DNA from: Rhynchonema sp. JSB1_4
Taxonomy: Eukaryota > Nematoda > Chromadorea > Monhysterida > Xyalidae
Length of the DNA stretch: 64,000 nucleotides
Direction: 5' to 3'
Assembly: GCA_030248065.1 (NCBI GenBank)
Contig: JASAMV010006792.1
Span: forward strand, 20,827-84,826
The translations under genes were made by a program, and so were the position numbers. The notes beneath the pieces were generated by a model. The model was not told where the DNA came from, searched no databases, and saw nothing but the letters and a program-made list of their open reading frames with translations. This document shows, one piece after another, positions 29,139 through 39,974 of the stretch; the stretch's first letter is position 1; each line of letters opens with the position of its first letter.

Positions 29139-32100
29139 ATGCAACAAATAATTTCACGGATGTTCGAGAAAATAAAGGCGACGAAATTGATGGAAAGGGA
29201 AGACGAAAGAAGGACCCAGAGGGTCGGCGGAAAGAAGCATTTGGGCAAGACCGACAGCTCGAACTTGAATGGGAACGAGCAGAAACATCTGAAACGTGCC
29301 GAGCCGTATGGTACGCTTTTGGAAGTGACTGGGGGTTATTTGAAAATACATATGAACACGAAAGATTTACAATCAAAATTTTTGCTTCGCCATCTTCCAC
29401 TTTTCTGGCTAACCTGTGTGTGCATGCTCAGACCTGTGCGTCCAAGCTCAGGTTTAGGCGCATACGCACGCCGAAATTTGGTATCTTGTCTGGTCGAAAA
29501 GTCAAATTAGTCCCGTCACCTCTCGGATTAAAAAGACCGCACCTGGGGAACTCGGTCGGTTCAGGCTATAGGAACAATAACCTTTTCGGATTTTTAGTTC
29601 CTGGTGCTGTGAGTAAAAACAAAGCCTGGTTGTGCAAATCATGCGTATGCGCAAACGCCACAAGTAAACGGTGTCTTATTCAGAGACCTTCTTGCTGCCC
29701 CGTTCCATTCAACTCTGGCCTTCCCCATTCAGGCAAAGTGTCCGAGCTAACCATCCTCGATCAGTCCCTGACGGTGGTCGAGAAACGCGCCCTTCGCATC
29801 ACCTGGCTGCGCATGCAAGGTCGTCAGGGTCAGGGCAATGTGCACTTGTGCGAACGTGTTTTCGACAAATTGACACGAAGGTGTCCCAAACTTCGACAGG
29901 TACAGATTGCGATTATGATCATTCGTAACCTGTATAGGTGTATGTTTTCGCTCTTCATGGTGACCCCCTTAACGGGATCGGAAAATTACTGCCATTTTAT
30001 GGTACTTTAATTCCATGTTCGACCACATGGCACTTTTGTAGTTTTTAAAGCTCAAAATGATTAGAGAGCCACTGTCGTTAATTAGAGTGAATGAACTCAC
30101 CCATTAATTAGAGCTAATTATTTTATGGAGCGAAGGATTTCAGCGTTTCTATCGCCCACTGCGTCGACATCAATCTGAAAGAGTAAGCATTCAACAGCAC
30201 TCTATGGATGAGATATAAACCAAGTTCTCGGCACATGAACGAGCGGTTATTTATGCCTCTGTGAAACATCGCAGCATAACGTCAAGCGTGTTTTGTGGCA
30301 TTTGGCTGATGTTTCACACAAACTTTAGAATCGATGCTAGATATACATAACTGCTCATTCACGCGCTCAAATTCAGTATAGTTTGGTTTCCTTCCATTGC
30401 CTTGCCCCAATATGTCCATCCCTGATGAGTTCCACGGCTCTATGGCTGGGTATAATCTCATTTATTGTAAAACGTTTGCGTGTTCTTGGCTGCAGTGTTG
30501 GTACAGGTGTGACGGTGCATTTGCAGCGCTGATTTTAACGGCGAAGCGCAATGATGCCTAAAAGTGATGACATAACTTTTCAGGTTTTCTGCAAGCAATA
30601 CGTGGTGAATGCACTTCAACACAAAGGCGCCCAACGAGAGTCCTATGCGACAATTCAGGGTCAGTACTTTGTAGACCCTTGGCCCCAAGAATTTTCCTGA
30701 ATCAAGGTATAAATCACTGAAGATGTCCCCTTGCACGTTCAGGCCACGCTCGTATGCTGTCCGAATACATTGACTACTGTATTTCGTGGCTGAATGACGA
30801 AGTTGTGGGGCTGGCTTATGAACACAATGAAAACGTGCAGCTCAAGGCGAAATTGATCGGTATATATACAGACAATTTTACACATGAACGTCACAACTTA
30901 CATGTTTCCAATATTCGTAAATGGATATGGAGTTCGTTCAACTGGCATGTGCTATGTGTTCTTCATGGTGGTTACAATGGCCGCCTTGCTAATTTCCGAT
31001 CATTTATGAAACACAACAAAGGCATACCAAAAGTCTAAATCGATAAATCAATCAACATCATCACAATATCTCTCGCAAATATCACTTGTTATTATTTTAT
31101 ACAGGCCGATGTCACAGCTGCCTGTTACCGTTCGGCGTGCGCGGCAACACCTGGGAACTTTTGGGCGAAATTTTGGCCGAAGAAATTCTGACGTGCGAAT
31201 GTGTGCGAAACTGTTTGAAAGGACATCGCGCTTGGAATATGCTCATTGTGACCATCATCGACCATCTCAGGTCCGGTTTTGAGCAGGGCGTCAAACTGCA
31301 GGTCGGTGTTTTCAGCTTTGTTTATTGTATATTTTTGGTCGCAGCAGCTTCATCGCGAACGCTTTTAAGCGTTTTCACAAAAATATGGTTTTGAACTTGT
31401 AAACTCTAAGTTTGGTCATGACAGCACTGCTGTATTAACCACCGTAAAACCTTGGCCGAACAAATTTTTACACTGCTCAAAACTACTTGTGCGCCGCTCT
31501 CTGCCACAAAGTACAACCTACCAAAAGCGAAAATTTGTTCATGTCGAGTGTCCTCCGCCGCGTAGGTACGATCCATAGGGTGGCATTTTCGAAACGGTGT
31601 AAAGCTCAGTTGGGTGTAAAGGTCGGTGTAAGCTCGGTCGGTGTCAGCTCGGTGTAAACATGAAACATTCCACGTTAACAGCAGGCAATGTTTCATGTTT
31701 ACACCGAGCTGACACCGACCGAGTTTTCGATTGAGCTTACACCGACCTTTACACCCAACTCACCTTTACACCGTTTCGAAAATATCACCCATATACTGTA
31801 GTTGGCGATGGCGATCCATATGGTCCTTCAGTGTCTTGCTTTTTTGCACCTCATGATAACAACAACTGTAGTACATATGTGGTGGCATTGCAGCACGAGA
31901 AAAACCGAAGCGCCTGCTCGACACCGATGGAGGACTACAGTCGCACGCCGAGTCCGCTGCTTTCCAACGTGGCAGCTAACAACGATGATGTTTCATCGAG
32001 TCTACCACAAGACGAAGAGGCGGAATTTGGCCGACAGTTCAGCTACAATCCCTATCAGCCGTTCTCGAAAGTGAGCGTACTCGCGCAAAGACTGCCTCAG

Positions 32101-32632
32101 GCGCTGGAACGCATTCGCTTTGCTGCAGGTACATATGTATACAGCTGTTCGGTTTTATATTGAGTGTGAAACATCAAAGATGTAAAGGCCGGTATGGACT
32201 TTATGCCCACAAAGAGCACACGGGCCAAACAGGATCTTATAGTCCCAGGTCCTCATTTCGTACCAAATCTTAAATTCGACTTTAAAATTTTCAGGTTCAA
32301 GTCGTCGCACAATGCCAATGAGCCAATCGGACTACTCCCCAATTCGGGAGCACACGAAGGCCACCACCTCCAGCGGCAATAATGGGCCGACGCCGCGACA
32401 TGACAGTCCAATTCCGCACGCCCAAGTGCTGTGCGCACGGCCGGAGTCACTCGAAGCCCAGCATGCCGGGAATCGTCGTGGTTCGTGGCATTTCCTCTGT
32501 GACGCCGAACCGGAGGAGAATGCGTCCGTTGAGGCGCAGGAAGCGTTCTTCGATCGACTATTCGACACGACGGCCACGAATCACGCCAGGCGTTCAATGT
32601 CGGTGGTCGAGATTAAACCGGCGGATGTTTGA
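29139..32632 (+). CDS. Globin with N-terminal extension and long Ser-rich C-terminal tail
   Basis: A haem-binding globin of unknown ligand role, probably cytoplasmic or nerve-type as in nematode globin families (inference). Exons: 29139-29310, 29733-29899, 30584-30659, 30743-30859, 31105-31301, 31894-32128, 32295-32632. Phases agree at every join, giving about 430 residues. Residues 1-57 are a basic extension. The fold starts LTVVEKRALRITWLRMQG (A helix), then VFDKLTRRCPKLRQ (B/C). GHARMLSEYIDYC places His at the distal E7 position. LIGRCHSCLLPFG carries the proximal F8 His, followed by TWELLGEILAEEIL (G helix) and NMLIVTIIDHL (H helix). The last about 190 residues are hydrophilic, with many Ser-Pro pairs (RTPSPL, SPIRE, HDSPIP), and end in VVEIKPADV. 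Such tails are candidate phosphorylation regions. The exact start codon in exon 1 is inferred. A MITE sits in intron 5. Confidence 0.92.
31578..31790. mobile_element. GGGTGATATTTTCGAAAC-type MITE (copy 2) in globin intron 5
   Basis: Near-perfect hairpin of 213 bp with ends GGGTGGCATTTTCGAAACGG and CCGTTTCGAAAATATCACCC. ATA lies directly outside both ends, which would be a 3-bp target duplication. TGAAACAT and ATGTTTCA meet at the loop (31670 and 31689). Confidence 0.88.
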
Positions 32633-32937
32633 TATTTTTTTAGATATGCGATATAACGTATATACTATTTTTTAGTAATTTCGGTTTAAACACGGTATAG
32701 GGCTGGCTTGTGACGTTCGAGCGACTTTCGGGTTTTGAGCTCGTTAGAGACATAAATGTCGAAATAAACCCCGACGGCTGGCCTGCGTTTTCCACTTTCA
32801 TATTGGACCTGAAGTTTTCCATCGACCAGCATCATCTCTATTCTTTCATTAAGGGAGCTTAAAAAGTGTTGATTGCAAAATTGGCGGGAACCCGTTCGAC
32901 AAGTCTTTTATCAAACACCCCTTCCTTTTACATTATA

Positions 32938-33100
32938 CCCCTGCTTTTTTCATTATATTTCCGTTTCCCGTAGTGGCTTTTTTTCTATTTATACCCCTGC
33001 TTCTTTTCATTATATTTCCGTTTCCCGTAGTGGCTTTTTTTCTATTTATACCCCTGCTTCTTTTCATTATATTTCCGTTTCCCGTAGTGGCTTTTTTGTA
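32938..33100. repeat. 57-bp tandem repeat, three copies, downstream of globin
   Basis: CCGTTTCCCGTAGTGGC recurs at 32961, 33018 and 33075, a constant 57-bp period. Units are nearly identical. AATAAA near 32763 upstream is a candidate polyadenylation signal for the globin gene. Confidence 0.93.
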
Positions 33101-33374
33101 CCCCATGATATTTTTCCAATATTTCTTGTCGTTCTTTTGTCTTTGGACTCCGAATTTTGTCAATAACAAAATGTTACTATGCCCACTTCACAGCGTGGTC
33201 TATGTACACTTTGAGCTTCATATATTTTACGGAGTGCCACACACCGACGTTTGTTTGCCCTCATATTACGTAATAAAATAAATCACTTCAATCTGTAGGA
33301 ATGAATCTTTCGTTGAGCTGGCTCTGGGCAGGAAAAGAAATATGGTTGCTATCAAACGAGACAAGTCTGGCCTT

Positions 33375-34065
33375 CAGGGATGGAAAAAAATTTTTTTAAA
33401 CAAGTTTTTTTTTAAATTTTTAAAAAAAAAATTTTCTTTTTAAAAAATTTTCTTTTTAAAAAGTCTGAGATTCGGGGAAATTTTACCAAATTTGCCTAAA
33501 AAAACGCGCAAAATCGCGAAAAAATGCAACTTTAATTGACAAGTCACTTTTGTGACTTAGTTTGCATCACTTATCAAGGGTGTTTACGTCATTTCGGTAC
33601 GATCTAACAGTCTGTGCTTGATATGGACCGATGATTGCTGCTCTGTGGTATCGGACACAACAGTTTGTGGCCGAATAAGCAAGATTCACTCATAAACCAC
33701 ACAGAATTGAGAATATAAGCTGCAGAAATACTGGTCGGGCAGCTGAATCAGTCGTATATGACCGACCTGATGGGGTATGACATCGAAGTACCATGTAGGC
33801 ACATGCATACTGTGTCCCATGTATCAAGGGAAGGTATAATAACATCATTTGGGGTATCTTAGGTACCAAATACATGCCCCAAAGGTGATTTTGTGAAGAA
33901 AATTTTTCGACCCTTGAGAAAAAATGACAAAAACCCCCAAAAAGGCCATTTTTGCACGTTTTAGAACATTTTGTTCCCCCGAAAATTTTAAAAAAAAATT
34001 TTTTTTCAAAAACCTTTCTTTTTAAAAAAAATTTTTAAAAAAAAAATTTTTTTTGCCCAACCCTG
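33375..34065. mobile_element. hAT-like MITE, CAGGGTTGG family, 8-bp target duplication (copy B)
   Basis: Begins CAGGGATGGAAAAAAA and ends TTTTGCCCAACCCTG, flanked by exact CTGGCCTT at 33367-33374 and 34066-34073. Interior colinear with copy A at 24662-25363. Confidence 0.93.
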
Positions 34066-34073
34066 CTGGCCTT

Positions 34074-35159
34074 TTCACGCTCGCCGAGAAAGCGAGGATT
34101 GTTAACAAAATGAATCAGATTAGAAAAATGTCAAAGCTTTTCTCAAACCTTTTGTAAAAATGTTCTTGAGCCAGCGAAAACAAAAAGGCATATTCATATT
34201 CAATGAGATGTACAAAACCGGCGCTCGTTTTACCATTGCTTCACACGCATTTACAATAAGGAAGCGCAAACAACAATTTTTTTATTTCTGCTTGCTTCAT
34301 GTTGAACTCTCGTCTTCGTTGACGATAATTGCACCAAATAAACTTCGGTGACCTTCGTTCCACAGCATGCCTTGTCTCGTTCTTCCGCCATGATTTTCAA
34401 AAAAGAGAGGCTTGTAGTGCTTGGTGCATTAGCTATGCCAATATTTCCGCTAGGGTTGACCGAAATTGGCAAGCAAACTGCTGCGGCAGAAGAGCTATTT
34501 TGACGCAACATGCATTTCTGCTGTCTCATTTTCATCAATCAGATTTTGGACAAGACAAGACCACAAAGCATCAGTTTCGGCTCCGACATTTCTGCAAGTC
34601 AAGAAACATCAAGTGCTGGGCGATTGATACCGCGCTTCACTTCGCTGACATGACAAGCCCTTGGAATTGGCTCAAACCATGCAGCTTTTCTAAATTGGGA
34701 GAAATGTCGCGCCAATAGACATTAGGAACTCTCAACTTGCAGCTTTCTCATAAAGAATAGCGCTCTTGCAAGCGCGGGTAGAAATTTGTGGTTCAGCTGA
34801 ATCGTAATGATTTTGTCCAAATAAATAATATTATACATAGGTGCTAAACGCGTATATAAGGTATATACGTTTGCTTTGCTGGTTGGTAGTCAGTGCTTGC
34901 TTTCCCATGTTCTACAGTGCCCCAGCGTTAGTTTATTATTCACACACAGTGTATGCGCAGCTTCGTAAGTCAAAATGTTCACACGTGCCATGCCTCAAAA
35001 TCCAGTTATGTTGTCATGCTATGTTCACAAATTACACTCGCTTCCGTGCCTTTGCATGACCAACCCCGCACATGCCTTTATGGGTCGCTTGCATGATTTT
35101 ATGAGGAAACATTGTTTCATTGGTGCACATGGGTTCCGTGTTCTAGCCACACAACACCG
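34074..35159. other. Gene-free intergenic stretch
   Basis: Open frames near 34251-34718 overlap on opposite strands and show no domain. Nothing is called. Confidence 0.45.
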
Positions 35160-35167
35160 ATGTTAGC

Positions 35168-35678
35168 CAGGGTTGGGCAAAAAAACGACGGCGTTTTTTC
35201 TTAAAAAAACGACGTTTTTTTTAAAAAAAACGCCTGGGTCGTTTTTCGTTTTTTTTAAATCCTGAATTTCCTTGATTTTCCCTGATTTTTCAGGGAAAGT
35301 ACCCTGATTATCAAGGAAAATCAATTTTTTGTCCCATTTTTTCAAAAAATTTTCGACCAATTTTTACTTTGTCGAGATACGTCGATATACGGAGTTTGAC
35401 TTTCAGTGATGACCGCGGCCAAAGTTGGTCCCACGATGCGGGTCTGATATGGGATCTGAGCAACTCGCTAGAAAAGGGTTGAAACCTGTTTATTTTGCCT
35501 CAGAACACATAGAATGACTTCATTTAACCACGTTTTCTTCCCAACATGAGCGTTTTCCAATTTTTTTGGGGGCATATTTTGGTCATCTGGGCGTTTTAAA
35601 AAAACGTTTTTTTAAAAAAAACATTTTTTTAAAAAAAAAACGATTTTTTGCAAAAAAAACGTTTTTTGCCCAACCCTG
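35168..35678. mobile_element. hAT-like MITE, CAGGGTTGGGC subfamily, 8-bp target duplication (copy C)
   Basis: Begins CAGGGTTGGGCAAAAAAACG and ends CGTTTTTTGCCCAACCCTG, flanked by ATGTTAGC at 35160-35167 and 35679-35686. The interior (CAGGGAAAGTACCCTGA, GATACGTCGATATACGG) is shared with 59527-60022 and with the truncated copy at 63722, but differs from copies A and B. Confidence 0.93.
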
Positions 35679-35686
35679 ATGTTAGC

Positions 35687-36840
35687 TCATGGTCATGACT
35701 ATGTTTTCACACAAGCATACATTACGGTTTACATCAATTTTGGCCATAAACCATAAATGTACATATGGTACTGAACAGCGCTTGTGTCTCATGTTCATGA
35801 ACATTTTCGTTCGTTCTTAGGTCGTCGACAAAAGTTCTCCCCCGTCAGACACAAACGCAGTGCACTGTTTTCGCTCTGATTTGTTGCGCAATGCACCTCG
35901 CGGGACACTTGCGTCTACGACATTAGTATCGGCCAACATTTCAGGCACATGTACATGCTATTCTGCGTGAACCAAATAGTCAGCATGTTTGTGCTATACT
36001 GACTTGAGCCATGCTTACGAATTATGCAACTTATATACTTATACGTTTTGTACAAGAGTCATTTGGGCTGCCTTAGGACCCGGTTTCTTTGTGACCCGAC
36101 GAACACAAAGGAACCAGTACACTACAAATTTCACGAACTCGGGCTTTCTTTCAAGGGGCACTATTCGGTAGTGCACATGCCAACATGTACAATCCTTGTA
36201 CTTTTCTAGTTTAGTTCATGCCCAAGTACAGAATGTTTTGTGCCGCAGAAACATTTGGTAATGAGTGTGTTTGGTGCTAAATAGAAGATAAACAGGAAAC
36301 TTAATTGCAAAAGTCAGCCTGTTTCGTTCCGATTTTACCGGTAATGTTGCACCCGAGACTTGGTTGCAGGACGAAAAAAACCCGAATAGATCCCTATTTG
36401 ACTCAATTTGGAACATTTCCGAATAGAGCCCCATGGGGTTCTATTCAATGGGGCTGTAACCGGACAATTCCAGTACTTTGTTGAATCATGTGCTTTGTAA
36501 GCACCAAATCAAGAACAGATTTCCGAGAACTTGCCTAACTTCCAAGCTAATGCCGCGACCTGGGGGAGGGGGTTCTTAAAAGTTCGTGCCCGGCCTGACC
36601 CGGTGCCATTCTTTATTCTCCAGGCACTTGGAAGCACACACGTGCACTTGCTGTTACGTAGCAACGAAAACTCGCAGCAAATTTTACCAACGTATGCGGG
36701 CACGCTTTTACCTGGCTGTACTTTTCATCAAAGTGAAAGCGAACTTTCAGACTGAATTGATCACAAATTATCATTTTATCATCGAAAGTGCCTCTCGAAT
36801 TGATGGTCAAATGACGGTCTCAAATTATCAGCGATAAAAG
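35687..36840. other. Gene-free stretch upstream of the first Pmp3 gene
   Basis: No exon chain is recognised. The promoter of the Pmp3 gene should lie at its right end, but no TATA-type element can be assigned with confidence. Confidence 0.4.
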
Positions 36841-37402
36841 ATGGCAATCAGAGACTGTTGTCTGATACTTTTGGCGTGCATTTTGCCGGTGAGTCGTAGA
36901 TGTCTTCAATTTTCAATCCAGTTTTTGTACGTCGTTGAGTGGCTTGCGGTGCGGGTTTACCCGTCAAGTTCAAACTGTCTGAATTATACGAAACAACAGT
37001 TGTTGTTTTGTTTGCTGAAATTCAGGTGTTGTGAATTGGTACCCGAAAGAGAGCCCACATTTCTGTACCGTATAAGTTCGGGGGCTTCCGGTATTGTGTC
37101 GGAATATAGGATGCCACCGCCCACCGGTATAGTTTGGCGGGTGCGCTGCCACCGAAGATGACCAGGCTGCACCGTGGCAATTTCCCCAACTCAGTACAGT
37201 ATTTTCATCGCACCTACAAATGTTTCAGCCGCTGGCCGTCTGCCTACATCTAGATAATTGCTGTTCAATCCACGTACTGATCAACATTCTATTCACCATT
37301 CTGCTGCCGTATCTCGGCGGTATCATTCACGCGATTTATGTGATTTGCTGTGTTCGACCCGGAGCCGAACTCGTCGCGACGCAGGAGGGCGACGATCTAT
37401 GA
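36841..37402 (+). CDS. Pmp3/UPF0057 small membrane proteolipid (copy 1)
   Basis: Pmp3 proteins are very small two-helix plasma-membrane proteolipids. They are linked in yeast and plants to membrane potential and cation or cold stress; their role in invertebrates is little known. Two exons, 36841-36888 and 37229-37402, join phase 0 across a GTGAGT donor and TTTCAG acceptor, giving about 73 residues. Seen: MAIRDCCLILLACILP (helix 1 with the family CC motif), then PLAVCLHLDNCC. Next come VLINILFTILLPYLGGII and HAIYVICC, matching the family pattern of a short loop, a second helix with LP/GG, and an H-A-x-Y end. A short acidic tail ELVATQEGDDL follows. The intron falls at the LP|P position, as in the paralogue near 53.5 kb. 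Confidence 0.93.
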
Positions 37403-38984
37403 GATTGTTTATATACTTCGATTGAAACATCAAAGGGACGCATTCTTGGTGAGGTGATGAATGAAAATTTCAAAAAAAACGCGGTACCATTTGCTTCGAC
37501 GTTGGAATATCATTCCGTTTCCAAGTGCTGCATTGTTGCATTACTCCACTTTGTAAATGCATCTGCACACCAAAATGTGCCCGCAAATCTGCACGCGTGT
37601 GAATTATACACACCTTGGCAGATAGTCGAGTAGGAACTGTTTTTCCACATAAAGCTTTATTTCCTTTGACGCCAACAAGTGTGTGTTGAACAAATTGACG
37701 TGCATAGCACACCATGCTGAATGCATTGTTGGCAAGCGTTTTGCAAAATTTTTCACAGACATTCAATCTTTTGCACTTGCCCCTTTATGACGTCTTTCAT
37801 TTGTGTCCTTTGAATTCTGTCAAGCGCTATCTATTGTAATCGGATCAGATTTGTCTTGTTTTCAATTACGCTACTGAAAGCAGTCAGATAAGCCAGACAG
37901 CATCCGATGCGTCTGCAAAGTTGGATATCGTCTTTACGGGTGGACATACGGTAGGCTAAATTCGGAATCCGGAATCCGGAACACGGAGATAATCTAGCTA
38001 CAAGGGTTAATCATAAACTAGACTAGTTTGAAATATTTTCGGAGTCCGTGCACAGAATTTTGTGCTCAAAAAATCCGGAACCCAAGATATTTCAGGATTC
38101 CGGTTTCCGAACCTAACCTAAAACCCGCCCAGCTGTTTTGGTCAGATTTATTTCAACTAATCAGGTGCCTTAGCTCTATATGACCAGCTAACGTTTCGCA
38201 CTCCAAAAGATTTGTGTGGTGTTCAGCTTGAATTTTTGTATTTCCTTGCTTCATATTGAAATTAACGCACACTTTAGTTCGATAAAATACACATTGTAAG
38301 CATCTTGGAATAATTGATCTGTATGATTCCTTTTATCCAAGGAAATATAATATCGCCATGACGGTGATGTGCAATTACAGTGTATGTACTCGTTGTATAC
38401 AGTTTGTCCCAATTAATTACACTGAGGACTTATTCGGAAGTTCTTAAAAGCAGTTTGATATAAATCTCAACATAGAAGCATGTCCCAAATAAGCCGAACT
38501 GGGGGCTGTAAATCGAACATAATCGCATAATCTTTTAGGATTTTATCTCATAATAGTGTACTTGTTCAGAAATATTCGTTATACAACGTTGTGGAGCACT
38601 TGATCGCAAGATATCGTGTTGGAAAACAATTCCTGAGTGCTGGCAGACAAAAAGAAAATCACAAATCGAAATGCTTCCTAGTTTCATGGGCACAATTGGC
38701 ATCATTTTGTTGCAAACTCTGTTTTTGAAGTTATTCGTGACTGACAGCACATTCAAGTCAGAATTGAAAAGGTCTATCGCCAAAGACTGTTAAGATGAAA
38801 ACACACAATACAGCGCGTGCAGAAAATGCGAAAATGAATACAATTGCGGAACCAAGTGTAGAATCCGGTCATTTTGCGTTGTCAATTTTGTGCTTGATCC
38901 AGCTCACAAAGTGATCCACCTGGAAAAGCAAGGTTATATCTGGAAATGCAACAGTGATGTGGAATAAGGTGCTTCTAAAACAGG
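37403..38984. other. Gene-free intergenic stretch after Pmp3 copy 1
   Basis: Nothing coding is recognised. It contains the small inverted-repeat element at 37952-38120 and otherwise unremarkable AT-rich sequence. Confidence 0.45.
37952..38120. mobile_element. Inverted-repeat MITE, CCGGAATCCGG family (copy 3)
   Basis: Starts TAGGCTAAATTCGGAATCC and ends CCGAACCTAACCTA. Diverged from copies at 14181 and 14392. Confidence 0.65.
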
Positions 38985-38994
38985 AAGGCGTATG

Positions 38995-39625
38995 TATGTC
39001 TGTCTGTCTGTGGCCCCCTCCCTCTCTTTTCACTCTCCTCTCTATCCCTTCCCTCCCTCCTTTTTCTTTCCTTTCCCCTTCCTTCCCTTTTCTCTTCTCT
39101 TTCCTTCTCTTTCCAATTTTCACTCTCCTCTCTTTCCCTTCCTTCCCTCCTTTTTTCTTTCCTTTCCCCTTCCCTCCCTTTTCTATTCTCTTTCCTTCTT
39201 TTTTCCAATTCCCCTTTTCCCCCTTCTTGACCTCCCCTCCTCTTTTTTCTTCCGTCCTTCTCAGGCCAGTCTCCTCTCTTTCCCTTCCCTCCCACCTTTC
39301 TCAAGCCCATTTTCCACTCTCCCCCTCCTATTTTTAACTCCGTTTCCCCCCTTCCTTCCCTTTTCTCTTCTCTTTCCTTCTTTTTTCCAATTCCCTTTTC
39401 CCCTTCTTGACCTCCCCTCCTCTTTCCCTTCCCTCCCACCTTTCCCACCTTTCTCAAGCCCATTTTCCACTCTCCCCCTCCTATTTTTAACTCCGTTTCC
39501 CCTTTGTTATCTTCCGTTTCTTTTCCACCACGCTTCACTCTTTTTTTTTCCTTTACTCCTCTTCTTCTTTTAACCCTCTTTTTCCTTCCATCGTTTTGCT
39601 TTCCATCCATTTCGCTTTTCATTTT
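38995..39625. repeat. Polypyrimidine tract, about 630 bp
   Basis: Almost entirely C and T on the plus strand, in imperfect repeats of TTCTCTTCTCTTTCCTTC and CCAATTCCC type. Two long subunits (about 39150-39330 and 39350-39500) resemble each other. The open frames on both strands are by-products of the two-letter composition. Long mirror-type Pu/Py tracts can form triplex DNA (established knowledge). Confidence 0.95.
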
Positions 39626-39659
39626 CTCACTGATTTGATTTCAATGAACTGAGATTATT

Positions 39660-39775
39660 TTCAACTTCTTGACCTCCCCTCCTCTTTTTTCTTCCGTCCT
39701 TCTCAGGCCAGGCACGGCACGGGCGCGGCGCTGTAGCCGGGCCGTAGGCACGGGTCCCGTCTAGTATCTATGAAA
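39660..39775 (+). repeat. GC-rich dispersed repeat ending CCCGTCTAGT, possible Helitron-type 3' end
   Basis: CTTGACCTCCCCTCCTC repeats a part of the preceding tract. A GC-rich block ends ACGGGTCCCGT (a small hairpin) then CTAGT. The block (GGCACGGGCGCGG...GCCGTAGGCACGGG) recurs reversed at about 54893-54940. A hairpin followed by CTAG and T is what Helitrons show at the 3' end. The hairpin is short and no TC 5' end was found, so this is tentative. Confidence 0.35.
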
Positions 39776-39974
39776 GCGAATGCTGATCTGTCCCTCGTAT
39801 GTTTTTTTAGCCGCCAGATCGTGGCCCCGCACAAATTCCGGTTTTGAAATTCAAGGAACTATACCTATGTAGCTTCAATTCAATTCCAGCTGCACAGTTA
39901 TACACTAAACGTTAGGGTTAAGATGGCACAAATGACTAGGCGTCGAGCAGTTATGCTCATCATGTGTTGCAAAA

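Noticed and set aside
30118..30180. Possible extra globin exon (FYGAKDF reading)
   Set aside because: The neighbouring exons 29733-29899 and 30584-30659 join in phase without it and give a continuous globin B-C-D region; the needed acceptor is followed by a stop in that frame.
38975..39622. 215-codon and 193-codon open frames on opposite strands
   Set aside because: They are products of a two-letter pyrimidine tract; the residues are only Lys/Arg/Glu/Gly or Ser/Pro/Phe/Leu, with no domain.
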